Of a stretch of DNA of 64,000 bases, positions 27,410 through 42,000 are shown piece by piece; positions within the stretch are counted from its first letter, which is position 1, and every line of letters starts with the position of its first letter. The position numbers were made by a program, and so were the translations under genes. The DNA is from Argopecten irradians (taxonomy: Eukaryota > Mollusca > Bivalvia > Pectinida > Pectinidae): assembly GCF_041381155.1 (NCBI RefSeq), contig NC_091145.1, positions 38,579,882 to 38,643,881 of the forward strand, in the 5' to 3' direction. The notes beneath the pieces are model-generated. The model saw only the letters and a program-made list of their open reading frames with translations. It had not been told where the DNA came from and ran no database searches.

Positions 27410-29170
27410 TAATGAGCAGTTTCAAACAGCAGTATTAAAACCTTAACATTTTAACAAAGATACCGCTGGGTATCAGTTTCACGAACAGTCCTCAACTTTT
27501 ACTTACTTCTAGAAGGAGAATTTTAGGTTAAGGAATATTCATAAAATGGAGCATGATCCTACAGACATGGTAACAGATGAAATACAACTAATAATCATCC
27601 AACAATACTTATCTTCTCCTTACAATGTATTACAACTATACACAATATATCAACGTCATGTAATCACTGGCATCATGGTTACAGATAGAATCAACTTATA
27701 CTGCTAATCTCACACATGACGTAGTTGGTTGGACATATAGCACATGAAATTTCTATAAATCTGTGTCTGTACATGTATTTGCCAAAAATTATAAATAATA
27801 TCTTTGAGGAAATATCATAGCATCAGTACAACTGTGAATAGTGACATAATGATAATCTAATTCTCTTTTGCCCCGAAAAAATAAACAAATAGTGATGATT
27901 CCATCTTTACATATGACAGAGTTACCTCCCTTGTACATTAATTGTGACATCATTACTTCACATTAGTCAGAGATGAAAATGAAAAATTATGAAAAATGTT
28001 GAAATTTATTTTTGGGGGAAAATTATATAGAATTACAGGTACCAGGAACCTATTTTCTGAAAGTCAAAAAGGCTGAAATCAGCCAATTGGCTGAACACTT
28101 CCATCCCTGAAATTACAAGACAGTTGTTACAAGGGTAGTAACTTTGTAATATGACACTACAGAATATGAATATAATTATATAAGTTAGTTTTGATGTGGA
28201 ATGTTTTAGGGATCTTTCCTCTGCTGTGTGGAGTATGTATGGAGTACATATTTATTAGCCTATAAGTACAGTTTCTGTATAATGATGTATAAAACTTTTA
28301 TATACTTGATTTCATAGAACCATCTGAGAATGATATCATTTCCTGTTTATACAGAATTTTGTACACTTCTTATTGACAGTTTGAAACTATTCAATATAAA
28401 TTTACAGAGGAATGAAAAGTGAACATAATTTCATTGAATATTAAACCATCACCATAAAACTTGTAGAGTAAATATAGCACATACAAGAAATCAAATAAAC
28501 CAATAAAATCTACATTTCTGTATGACGTTCTGAATAACGACGTGACATTGTTTCACCGGTAAATAAAACAAATTTCGCAGGAGAAAAATGCTTTTCGAAA
28601 AGTCGCATCATTTAAAGTTAAAATCTTAGGCACAGCAATGTCTATAATTGTATTAGATTTGTGTTCTCAACCATGTTCCTTTTTGTTAAATTTTGACCAA
28701 TGCATGCCATGGTGGCAATCTTGGTTCCTGGTCTGCAAAAGTTGCACATCTACAGGTCAACAAAAATGACTTAAAATAGTTTTATGACATAGTAACAATA
28801 TGATCTAGAACTTCAAAATACAACAAATATGAACTTGGACCTAAAACGGATCCCTGCTGACCAGTGAATAAAGGGAGATAACTCTTTATTGGTTTTTAGA
28901 AAATTTTAAACGGTAAAAAAAAAATTCACTCATAATTATGGTATTTTTCACTTTAAAAATTTAGAATCTGTTTTAAACTACATATTGAAACGGATTCCAG
29001 GCAAATCGGACCAGTAGTTAAATATCCATAAGCAGTTCAATTTTGAACAATGAAAGGCTGTTGCGGCTGTCTTGGACGGAGGTTGGAAAAAATTAAACCA
29101 GTCAACACATCTGCAGGTCACTTGAAATGACCTCGCAAAATTTTATGGCAATCCGACTTACAGTTTTCAA
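27410..29170. other. No gene recognised
   Basis: AT-rich intergenic DNA downstream of the lysine-rich gene's predicted stop. Copies of the dispersed GGGAGATAACTC motif occur at 27,918-27,932 (minus) and 28,871-28,884 (plus). An AATAAA on the minus strand at about 28,884-28,889 could be a poly(A) signal, but it is over 1 kb from the predicted stop. Confidence 0.4.
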
Positions 29171-29174
29171 GAAC

Positions 29175-29260
29175 ATGGTGGGACAAAGTCGCGGCAGACA
29201 AAGAAGAACCAGAAGAAGAAGAATAATAATAAGAAACGGAGCAAACACAATAAATTTCCC
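29175..29260. repeat. Purine-rich GAA/AATAAT microsatellite-like tract
   Basis: AGAAGAACCAGAAGAAGAAG followed by AATAATAATAAGAAACGG. It resembles the A-rich end of an interspersed element, but I cannot define boundaries. Confidence 0.4.
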
Positions 29261-29439
29261 ACTCCATTGGGGTAACTTAATAAAAGGGTGGGAAAAATCA
29301 TTTCATAAAACATTTATAATGCAAAAATTCTTTCAAAAATAATTTGCAATACTAGGAACGTTGGAAATTATCTGTATCTACTACTTAAATACAGTAACCA
29401 GCGATAAACAATTGGTAATGTAATTTTTTGTACAGAGTC

Positions 29440-29672
29440 CACCAGTAAAACCTACACCAAGGGATACAGAATACTTTCTCTTAAGTCCTCTTACCAGTCA
29501 TTAAAGGACATGGAAAGTTTGGGAGGGAGGTAAAAGCAGTTGTTACTAGAGAAAAACCTATATGATGTGTCTGGTAACTACCCACATGAGTTTTGAATTA
29601 TACCCCAGAGGTGGCTTGTAGTAATGTGTAGGAACACCTTTACAACTCTGACACCGCGGCCCATACCTTTTC
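29440..29672 (-). mobile_element. Degenerate tRNA-derived SINE (probable)
   Basis: Read on the minus strand it parallels the clearer SINE at 38,575-38,750. Shared pieces include a diverged tRNA-like head (GTTCCTACACATTACTACAAG), a TTCAAA remnant of the B box and a TTTTTCTCTAG central segment. Substitutions are heavy, so it is an old copy. Confidence 0.4.
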
Positions 29673-29874
29673 AAGAGTAATCATCATAATGTTTTTTATC
29701 CTGTCAGCTCATATCAACGTATGTTGCAGAGAATTATCAATGTTATTTTCAATGACAACAAGTATAACAAAGAAACATAATGTACCACCAACAATATACA
29801 GCCACAAGGCAGTCAATACAAATACTTCTTCAATAACATACTGTGACACAACTGTCATAAAAAGCACATTTTCT

Positions 29875-30016
29875 TGTCAACTGTAATCAGGACAAGTCAT
29901 CTGATCCAGATAATCAGGACGAGTCATCTGATCCAGATAATCAGGACGAGTCATCTGATCTAGATAATCAGGATGAGCCATCTGATCCAGATAATCAGGA
30001 CGAGTCATCTGATCCC
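29875..30016. repeat. 27-bp tandem repeat overlapping the stop codon of the lysine-rich gene
   Basis: Five units share AATCAGGACGAGTCATCTGA and a TCCAGAT linker. On the minus strand the first unit encodes the predicted C-terminus SDDSS and the TGA stop at 29,997-29,995; later units would lie in the 3' UTR. At 27 bp the unit keeps a frame, but each copy carries the stop. Confidence 0.85.
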
Positions 30017-30048
30017 CCTTTCGCTGCCATTCTTAAGTGTGGTGGTTT
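29995..30048 (-). CDS. Lysine-rich gene, predicted last coding exon (10)
   Basis: A strong acceptor, TTTCCTCTCCAG, precedes 30,048. In phase 0 it reads 17 codons (KPPHLRMAAKGGSDDSS) then TGA. The stop lies in the first unit of the 27-bp repeat. The alternative is that exon 9 is terminal and ends four codons into its array (ATG GTA AGG GGA TGA). Confidence 0.5.
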   Translation of the reverse strand, partial: KPPHLRMAAKGGSDDSS

Positions 30049-33000
30049 CTGGAGAGGAAATCATAATGTTTCAACAATAACACAGAAAATTACATAGAAT
30101 TGATTTGCTCTACCACACACTGGCATTGACAAAGACATTAGCTTACAGTAAGTCAAAGGAACAAGAGATCCCAGAGAGATTTTGGCGCCAACCAAAGAAT
30201 GATCCAACATTTGTACATCCCTTCTCTCATCCCCTTACCATAAGATCAGGCCTTGTCTATGACACCAACATTTGTACACCCCTTCTCTCATCCCCTTACC
30301 ATATGATCAGGCCTTGTCTATGACACCAACATTTGTACACCCCTTCTCTCATCCCCTTACCATATGATCAGGCCTTGTCTATGACACCAACATTTGTACA
30401 CCCCTTCTCTCATCCCCTTACCATATGATCAGGTCTTGTCTATGACACCAACATTTGTACACCCCTTCTCACATCCCCTTACCATATGATCAGGCCTTGT
30501 CTATGACACCAACATTTGTACACCCCTTCTCTCATCCCCTTACCATATGATCAGGCCTGGTCTATGACACCAACATTTGTACATCCCTTCTCTCATCCCC
30601 TTACCATATGATCAGGTCTTGTCTATAAGATCAACATTTGTACACCCCTTCTCTCATCCCCTTACCATATGATCAGGCCTTGTCTATGACACCAACATTT
30701 GTACACCCCTTCTCTCATCCCCTTACCATATGATCAGGCCTTGTCTATGACACCAACATTTGTACACCCCTTCTCTCATCCCCTTACCATATGATCAGGC
30801 CTTGTCTATGACACCAACATTTGTACACCCCTTCTCTCATCCCCTTACCATATGATCAGGCCTTGTCTATGACACCAACATTTGTACACCCCTTCTCTCA
30901 TCCCCTTACCATATGATCAGGCCTTGTCTATGACACCAACATTTGTACACCCCTTCTCTCATCCCCTTACCATATGATCAGGTCTGTTGTCCTTCTTGAT
31001 GTTTTTCTGTTTACTCCTTTTCTTAACCCTTTTCCTGATATGGCCATCTTTTAATTTCTGTTTAAAATACAAACATGACCTCTGTCTTTCTAGTTTTTGC
31101 CTTGCATACTCTTTTCAATAGTACTTATTTGGACAATAAATGGCATTGTTCGGTATATACCAGTCAAATTAACTCCTACAATTAAAGAAATGAATAACAT
31201 AGTTTTTTTGCATTATTATTTTATTCATTATTTAATAAAAGACAACAATTTTTTTTGGAATCTGAAGAAAATTACATACTGTAAACCATCATATTTTTGG
31301 TGTGCCATTAAAGGTAGGTTTCGCCCAACCAAATAAATATTTTTTTGTAAAATCTGATAAATGGAAGAAATGATGAAAAAAACATATTAAAAATTGAATT
31401 TCTTTATGCATATGAGATTGAACAAATGTGTCTTGAATACAAAATTGAAGGAAATCCTTGATTTATTACGGTGTCCGTCAGACAAGAAAGTATGCAAATG
31501 AAGCTGCAATGAATTGTGTTAAAAAAAAATCTGAATCGGCAACAAAGTGGAGGAAATTATAATGGAATTGGTAGGACCCTAGGATATCTATAGGGAATTA
31601 AATTCAGAGATGGCATGTAGCAATAGAAGAAACAGAAGCCATATCTCAAGCGGAACTTGCCCGGATCTGTTGGGACTTGTGTAAAGGGGTTGCATGTTGT
31701 GAGTTAAATTTCAACACATATGCCAGCACACATACAGCCGCAGACTAACTACATGTATGTTTGGTGTACTAAGCTAGCAAGTGTATCTAAGTAACATGAA
31801 GTGTTTTAGCTTATATGATATGCATAAAAGTCCATCGCACTTCGATTTGATGTTGTTGTTTTTTAACTAAACATGCCGTGGCAAACTGTCCTGCCATCGG
31901 ACTTTTTGTTGCACACTTTTGTTTGTTGCGGTGGCCTCGTTTTGGAAAACAATAAGTCATGTTCTATGTAAAGCTTGACTTTGCTCTATTTTTAGAGGAG
32001 TATTTTCCTGGTCAAGCTAGGCAACTGACCACCCATATTGTTCGCTGTATGCATTGAAAATGATCTGAAGATTATATCTATGTACAGGATAAATTTCAAT
32101 TTCGTAGTCTTTATATTTCATTGGGCGAAACCTACCTTTAGAGTTTGTGTATTTTGCACGGCGATAAGAAATCGCCAACATAAATCAACACACTACCTTT
32201 TTCTTTGTCGGAGATGCCTTTGAGTCCTCTTCACTCTCATCGCTCTCCCATCCTTCTGATTTCATCACATCCTCATCGTCCTCAGATCCTTCCTCCTTTG
32301 GTACTTTCTTTGTCTTTTTCTTATCTTTTCTTTTCCCAGATTTGTCTAGTTCTGGTTTTGTTTCTTCCTTCTTTTTGGTTTCCACAGCCACAGAATCTGT
32401 TTTTTTTGTTTTAATTTTTTTTGTCTTTGATTCTGCTTTTTCTGTTTTTTTTGTTTTACCCTTTTTTGTCTTTGACTCTGCCTTTTCTGCCTTTTTAGTT
32501 TTCGCTTTCTTGGACAATTCATTCACATCTGTTTCTGAACTGTAAAATAATTAAATGCACACATACAATGGCAGATTGTAGCTTATGAGAAAAAAAAGAG
32601 CACAATGAAAACCTTTTTTTTTAAATACCAACAAAGATATTCTATAGTGAACTGTTTCTGGAGTGTTTAGAGAAAACCCTAGTCAAAAACAGGGGTCCCT
32701 CTGCCGATTGTGAAAATTGCCGAGCTCCCAGTCTCTCTTATACTGTATTGCCTTAATTAGTGCCCCTCCCACTTTTAATGTCCCTTCCCTCATCTGGCAG
32801 TGTTGAAGTAACATAAACGCGTTGGAGTAAAATTAACGCCTCCTTTCCAATGGAATTATCAATGTTTTACAATAATGTGATACTTATAATATCTGCTGCC
32901 AATTATCAATGTTTTACAATATTGTGATACTTATAATATCTACTGCCAATTATCAATGTTTTACAATAATGTGATACTTATAATATCTACTGCCAATTAT

Positions 33001-36000
33001 CAATGTTTTACAATAATGTGATACTTATAATATCTGCTGCCAATTATCAATGTTTTACAATAATGTGATACTTATAATATCTACTGCCAATTATCAATGT
33101 TTTACAATAATGTGATACTTATAATATCTACTGCCAATATCAATGTTTTACAATAATGTGATATTTATAATATCTACTGCCAATTATCAATGTTTTACAA
33201 TAATGTGATACTTATAATATCGACTGCCAATTATCAATGTTTTACAATAATGTGATATTTATAATATCTACTGCCAATTATCAATGTTTTACAATATTGT
33301 GATATTTATAATATCTACTGCCAATTATCAATGTTTTACAATAATGTGATACTTATAATATCTACTGCCAATTATCAATGTTTTACAATAATGTGATACT
33401 TATAATATCTGCTGCCAATTATCAATGTTTTACAATAATGTGATATTTATAATATCTACTGTCAATTATCAATGTTTTACAATAATGTAATACTTATAAT
33501 ATCTACTGCCAATTATCAATGTTTTACAATAATGTGATACTTATAATATCTACTGCCAATTATCAATGTTTTACAATAATGTGATACTTATAATATCGAC
33601 TGTCAATTATCAATGTTTTACAATAATGTGATACTTATAATATCTACTGCCAATTATCAATGTTTTACAATAATGTGATACTTATAATATCTACTGCCAA
33701 TTATCAATGTTTTACAATAATGTGATACTTATAATATCGACTGTCAATTATCAATGTTTTACAATAATGTGATACTTATAATATCTACTGCCAATTATCA
33801 ATGTTTTACAATAATGTGATACTTATAATATCTCCTGCCAATTATCAATGTTTTACAACAATGTGATACTTATAATATCTACTGCCAATTATCAATGTTT
33901 TACAATAATGTGATACTTATAATATCTACTGCCAATTATCAATGTTTTACAATAATGTGATACTTATAATATCGACTGTCAATTATCAATGTTTTACAAT
34001 AATGTGATACTTATAATATCTACTGCCAATTATCAATGTTTTACAATAATGTGATACTTATAATATCTACTGTCAATTATCAATGTTTTACAATAATGTG
34101 ATACTTATAATACCTACTGCCAATTATCAATGTTTTACAATAATGTGATACTTATAATATCTACTGCCAATTATCAATGTTTTACAATAATGTGATACTT
34201 ATAATATCTACTGCCAATTATCAATGTTTTTACAATAATGTGATACTTATAATACCTACTGCCAATTATCAATGTTTTACAATAATGTGATACTTATAAT
34301 ATCTACTGCCAATTATCAATGTTTTACAATAATGTGATACTTATAATATCTACTGCCAATTATCAATGTTTTACAATAATGTGATACTTATAATATCGAC
34401 TGTCAATTATCAATGTTTTACAATAATGTGATATTTATAATATCTACTGCCAATTATCAATGTTTTACAATAATGTGATACTTATAATATCTACTGCCAA
34501 TTATCAATGTTTTACAAATAATGTGATACTTATAATATCTACTGCCAATTATCAATGTTTTACAATAATGTGATACTTATAATATCTACTGCCAATTATC
34601 AATGTTTTACAATAATGTGATACTTATAATATCTACTGCCAATTATCAATGTTTTACAATAATGTGATATTTATAATATCTACTGCCAATTATCAATGTT
34701 TTACAATAATGTGATACTTATAATATCTACTGCCAATTATCAATGTTTTACAATAATGTGATACTTATAATATCTGCTGCCAATTATCAATGTTTTACAA
34801 TAATGTGATACTTATAATATCTGCTGCCAATTATCAATGTTTTACAATAATGTGATACTTATAATATCTACTGCCAATTATCAATGTTTTACAATAATGT
34901 GATACTTATAATATCTGCTGCCAATTATCAATGTTTTACAATAATGTGATACTTATAATATCTGCTGCCAATTATCAATGTTTTACAATAATGTGATACT
35001 TATAATATCTACTGCCAATTATCAATGTTTTACAATAATGTGATACTTATAATATCGACTGTCAATTATCAATGTTTTACAATATTGTGATACTTATAAT
35101 ATCTACTGCCAATTATCAATGTTTTACAATAATGTGATACTTATAATATCTACTGCCAAATATCAATGTTTTACAATAATGTGATATTTATAATATCTAC
35201 TGCCAATTATCAATGTTTTACAATATTGTGATACTTATAATATCTACTGCCAATTATCAATGTTTTACAATAATGTGATACTTATAATATCTACTGCCAA
35301 ATATCAATGTTTTACAATAATGTGATACTTATAATATCTACTGCCAAATATCAATGTTTTACAATAATGTGATATTTATAATATCTACTGCCAATTATCA
35401 ATGTTTTACAATAATGTGATACTTATAATATCTGCTGCCAATTATCAATGTTTTACAATAATGTGATACTTATAATATCTACTGCCAATTATCAATGTTT
35501 TACAATAATGTGATACTTATAATATCTGCTGCCAATTATCAATGTTTTACAATAATGTGATACTTATAATATCTACTGCCAATTATCAATGTTTTACAAT
35601 AATGTGATACTTATAATATCTACTGCCAATTATCAATGTTTTACAATAATGTGATACTTATAATATCTACTGTCAATTATCAATGTTTTACAATAATGTG
35701 ATACTTATAATATCTACTGCCAATTATCAATGTTTTACAATAATGTGATACTTATAATATCTACTGCCAATTATCAATGTTTTACAATAATGTGATACTT
35801 ATAATATCTACTGTCAATTATCAATGTTTTACAATAATGTGATACTTATAATATCTACTGCCAATTATCAATGTTTTACAATAATGTGATACTTATAATA
35901 TCTACTGCCAAATATCAATGTTTTACAATGGCTTGATATTTATAATATCTACTGTCATAGTGAATCATAACGTCATAATTCAGGTCAAAGGTAAGAAGGC

Positions 36001-39000
36001 ATATGCATTTTTAATGCGACAGATTAATGTACCATGAGTACAAAAAGAATAAAAGTATTCTTTATATATAAATTAACCTTAAAAATATAAATTTGTAAGC
36101 ACCCTGGGCACTAAGTACAGCGAGTACAGTATATGTTTCTGATTACATCAACAAAAGTAAAACTTTATTTGGTATACTCTACATAGAATCAATACCAAAA
36201 GACTTTACCTATCAGCCTTAAGTTTCGAGATTGCCCGCCTTATTCTCTTCTTTGACGCTGCAGAAAGACCTCCTTCTTCAAGTCTCTGTTGAAAATGATT
36301 TAGCCTTTCTTCAACACTTTTTTCTATACTTTGTGAAGTATCTCCTTTCTGAACTTTAGACTTTTTCTTCGATTTTGAAGGAGAGTCCTTTTCCATATTG
36401 GCTTCTACAGCAGATCTTTTCTTAGCCTTAGTAGTACCTGTGAAAACAGCTTAGTTTGTTAAAGCTTTATCTGCGTCCTACTTCTCAATGATGGATAACA
36501 CAAATAAAACTCCATAACCTTATTTGTTATTTTCTTATTATTATCTTATAGTCAGTTATTAATGCAGGTCAAATTGTTTTGCAATTTAACTAAAACCGAC
36601 AAATATTAGTGGTTTAAATTTCTGCGATATTGTGTTTTTGGTATACATGACTCAATAGTTTCTGAATATTTCTCGCAGCAAATTTCTGCAATCAAACCAA
36701 TGTCCCACAAAATCGCCAAAATATCAATTACACCAAAAATTACCGGCTTTACTGTATCTCCAATATATCTTCTATAAAAAATTCATTTTTACGTCCAAAA
36801 TCTGTATCAACTGAATCAAACAAAACGTTCTGTAACACTGAGATACATTGTATATATGTACACGTTCAGTTCTCTTTAATTTGTAGAGATACACTGTGGA
36901 TAGTTGTTACCAGAGCTAAAGTTAATGCGGACCTCTACGTAGCTGAGCACCACCATTTTAGGACTGACTAATTGCCTAGCACCACCACTTTAGGACTGAC
37001 TAATTGCCTAGCACCACCACTATGTTACCTGTAGTGGGTGCACTGTTGGCAGACTTCACTAACAGTGGACTGTTTATCATCTTTAGCTTATCCAGTAGAG
37101 ATTCCTTGGCTCGAGATGATTTGTGTGTATTTGTGGCAACGTCCGAATCACTGCTATCATCTGAGGAAGATGTATCCACATTTTGGTTACTGACAACTTT
37201 TGGACTAGGTTTGCCTTCCCTTGGAATAAATAGAAAAATATTGTTAACATCTACTGTAATGAGGAAATTCATGCATGGTGAAATACGGTAATTACTTGAA
37301 GGCGAATATTTTTCTCACACATACAGTGGAACTTAGTTGATACAAACTCCAATAATTCGACAACCCCGCTTAATACAAAGTACTTCGCTGGTCCTGGCCA
37401 AATTCCCTCTTATCTTTGTTTAAAGAACTCGGATAATTCGAATTTGGAAAACTCAAAGAACTCGGATAATACAAATAAAACTCAAAATGAGATTTTTTGG
37501 ACAACGAGATCGCCAAAAATGCCCATTTCTTTTTCATAAAACAGGGTCACAAAATATATTTATCGGTTTTATTGTTATAATTTTGCAACAACCAGTGATA
37601 AATTCATCTCTCTTGTTCACATCGTTTTACAACATTGAACTAGTCTATATATACCAAGTAATTTGAACACTTGGATAACTCAAAGTTTTATCTCAGTCCC
37701 TTCAAGTTCGTGTTAACTGAGTTCCACTGTAATGTTTGGTATATATTATTAGACTACAAACAGTGTATATATGTATGTTGCAAAATGTTAACAGGTGCAT
37801 TTATCAACAAAATAACAACACCACGAAATATTATGCAATTTTCATGTGATATCATATTTTTAAAATTGGAAAAAAAAACGAAAAAAACAAAAAAACAAAA
37901 CAAAACCCATCAAGTTAGGAGATTTGCCTCGGGTTTTACAACATTACAGCATATTCGTATCCTTAACACAGGGTATCCACATATGAAAGAGTCTAATCAT
38001 ATTAATCATAGACATACTTACAGTCCTGCTTTCAATGCAATGATCTTTTTTCTGATGTTCTTGCGTGTTGACCTTGAAGTGGTGACCTTGAGTTTCTGTT
38101 CTAAGGTTGCTATGCTGTGCCTTGACCTGTCTGGAGTTCCCTCTGACATGTTGACCTTTGGTTTCTTAGCAACCACTTTAGGATCATCCTCATCAGACTC
38201 GTCAGAGGAATTTTCCTCTTTCTGCCTTTTCTTGGTTTTTTTCTTTTCTGTTTTTCCTAATTCCATTGATTGATCTGTTTTCAGTTGTTTCTTCTGTTTT
38301 TCCTTCAATTTCTTGTCTATGTAACGATACACAAGCATTTGTATTGATATTCTCAACAATTTTTAACATACAGTGTAGTTGAAATATTAACTTGAACCCG
38401 TATCATGAATACCATATTTAATATGAAGTATTTTTGTTGATCCTGACTTTTCCCTATACATTTTTTTAATTATATTAATTCGACAAGTAAACCTAACTAG
38501 AATACCAAGATAACTAATGATACATGGTTCTGTTGACTTCGGAGTTTAAATGTTGGATTGTTTGTTTAATAGTCAGTGTCATTTTAGGAATGCCAGGTTA
38601 ACAAGTTGGGAAAGCCAGAGTACCCAGAGAAAAACCATCAACCAGTTGTCAGAATACCAGGCAACTGCCCCACTTGGGATTTGAACTCCCAACCCAGAGG
38701 GCTTGTGGTAATATGTTGAGACATCTTAATGACTCGGCCACCACAACCCTGTGGAATTTGTAACCATAATTCATATAACCAGGCCTCGATTTCTCAAAAA
38801 AAAGGTAAAAGTCAAATATGGATTTAAGTTAATTACTTTTACTAATGTTACATAATGAATCAAACTTAAATGTGTAAGGCAAAGTTTTTTGTTTCACGAA
38901 ATCGGGGCAAGGTACTAATGTTAATGTAGCAGACAAACAAACTACATAATTTTACAGTGCTATTTTACATGTATAATTTTATATACCATATCAATATGAA

Positions 39001-42000
39001 CCCGTTAACTTTCAGTTTAACTGTGACCCTAGAGAAGGAACCAACATTGTGTACATGTTTTTACCTTTTTTGTCTTTCTTTTTCTCTGAGTGTCCTTTAG
39101 CATCACCATTGACGTCTTCTTTGGTGTTAACGCCATTCATAAGTTTGGATTCAGATTTATTCTTCTCCACTTTCTTTTTCTTGGCTTCCTTTTTTTCCTC
39201 ATTGTCTGTTTTTCCTTCATTTTTCTTCTTTTCTTTAGTTTCACTGTTGTCTTTTTCAGCCTTCTTTACAGTATTTGAACTATCTTCTTTTCTAGGGAAA
39301 CATGAAGAGATCAAAGCTGGTTGAAAATAGTTGACCTCAGATATTAAAGATATAGAACAAAATAAAATCTGTTTAATTAATGTTTCAAAGAATGGTTGAC
39401 TTAAAATCAAAAGAAATTCATATCCAGCAATAAAATAAATAGTAAATATAGTTCATTTTTAAGTACATGTATCATGGTATATGTATGTAAAATTCGAATA
39501 ATGAGGTATAAAGCTAGTATATTAATAATCTGAAACAAAAGGCCCCCAAATAAATTCAAAGTAAAATCAAAAATCCTTTTATATATATGGAATATATATT
39601 CAGCCACTATCAGGCCTTCTTCAGTCCAAAATAACACTAACACAATGTGTTCGTCTACATGTTTGTTTACAATCTATCAGAGTAATCTCCCCTTGCTTGA
39701 ATCTTTTGGTACTGTATACCATGTATTTACAATGTGACCTACATTCCTCTAAGGTCCTATTATACATTTGTTAATTCTTCATCTTCAGAAACAAATCACA
39801 CCCTTTACATACGTTTTGTAACAAAGAGCCATCAGGTTATTTAATAGTAAATGTGTTATCAGCTAAACACACAGCAGGTATCGCATTATGAGAGATTGCT
39901 CATTGTTTTTGTTATCCAACTCTCTATATTAATGCAATTGTTTTTATTATGATCACAAAATACTGCTTGAAAATCGTTACAAACATACATATCTTCAGAA
40001 ACAAATGACCGGTCAATAGTTTGAACGGAGTGACGGATCCAAATATTCTTTCGGCGAATGTCATTCTCAGCAATTCTCAAGCTGAGACAAATTAAGATAT
40101 GACCAAAGGAAGTAGACTTACTCAATGCTCAATAGGATGTTGAGTTTTTTCTTTAATTTCTTTCTGGCAGTATTGGACAGGGTATTATCTTGCAGTTTTT
40201 GTTGTAGACTCTCCACTGTATTCCTTTGTATGGGTGGCTGGGACTTCTTACCAACAAGTGTTGCTTTACTCTCCTCTTTCTCACTACTATCACCTGTAGA
40301 CAAAGATTTCTTCTTCATACCTGTAAACTTTCCCTCGGTTTCTGAAAAAAAAATGTTCTGTATATGATTTTGTCTGAAGAAGGTGACGTTTAGTGTTACA
40401 CATTTGTGCTTGTCATCAAACTTCACAAATAAATTTTCATTGGTTGTGTACCAATATCATTACATAAATTTTCTTTATGCATCAAACTTAAATATACAGG
40501 GTAATATGTTGTTTGTTATACAGTTACGACGGTTGATAAAGACAACACAAAGAGAAAATGGTCTTTCTAGCCTCTTTATACACAGGTCAAATTGTGTTTA
40601 AACTCTCATTTTGCACCTAACAAAATTGTCCATTTCAAAGGCCCACTACGAGATGTTTCTTACAAACAATAATAACATAAGATATTTCACATTGATGGCT
40701 TAAGATGAAGTTATAACTGCCATTTTACCAACATAATATATTTTAGCAATGAAGATTCAATTCATTAATTTGCCATCAGCGCAGAAATAATCAACTTACA
40801 CATAGTATATGTGTAGTTAGCAGTAAAAATAATATGACCCACATTATGAAAATAACATTTAATCTATTTTAATGAAATTATTCAGACAGTAATGATAAGT
40901 GTAGAATTGAAACATTAAGCTAATCACTTTGGCAATACTACAAAATCATCAATTTTGTTTTACATTCCCATTTGAAAATTAAAAGCTGTTTCAGAGAGTA
41001 GTGTGCATTTAAGCAGATGGTCTTTATACAGCTATGGTAGGTTTTACTGTATAACCATTAACTTTCATCTCTAAATATGGATTCCCATCATAAGTTTATA
41101 CAAGTATATTTCAGTCCTTGAATAGTCTGTAAACATACCTTTATTTTCAGTATCTTTAATGTGTTTAGACTTTTTGAGTTTTTTCTTCAACTTTTCCTCC
41201 ATGAATGATGACACACTACTGAGGTTCTTTGCAGACTCTAATCCTGATATGGATTGTTTAACCACATTGTCCTTTTTCTCTTTTGCAGCTGATGATGCTG
41301 TTTTATCACTTTTTTCCTTTTTCTTTTTCTTCTTCCTGCATGATAAAATGCTTATACTGAACTACACGTTGATTCTCAACATGACAAAAGACATTAAAAC
41401 TTTTATATTTATTTCATAAATCACAGTCCCCATATACATTACCTTTTTATATTTTAGTACCAGATAAATTTTGTATTTTAAAGGTCTAAATGTAGATTAT
41501 AGTGACCTTCTTACCCATCAATTATATACATGTACACAACACAATACAATTATATACATGTACACAACACAATACAATTATATACATGTACACAACACAA
41601 TACAGAGTCCAGAGGTCATCTCGATATGCGCTCTTCTTTGAAGAGAAGTCTATTCAGAATATCTTCCACCTCTTAGATGAAAGTCAAGAGCTTCTAGAAG
41701 CAGAAGAGCTACAAATTGATTCCATGCAGTAATTGGAAATAAAGTTAGGCTCAGGTGAACCCATATATATATATATACATGTATAGATATATACTTTACA
41801 CCATTACCATCACTGAACTTGAGCTTCTTATTTTAGATAGAAATATTAAAAATAATCAAATACGTCCAGAAAAACTTTATGGCACTATGCCCTATATGGA
41901 ATGAAATACTGTTTATGTGTACCATTTAGAATAGTAAGAATGTGTGTCCTCATGTAGCCACCTAAGTTTGCAGGAATGTCTCAAACATTTCAGTAATTAT

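Noticed and set aside
32850..35955. CRISPR-like regular repeats
   Set aside because: The 47-bp units abut with no unique spacers and the genome is eukaryotic; the same applies to the 61-, 32- and 27-bp arrays.
37004..39324. Plus-strand frames at 37,004, 38,018-38,273 and 39,049
   Set aside because: Shadows opposite the lysine-rich exons, F/S/L-rich because they are antisense to Lys/Glu codons.
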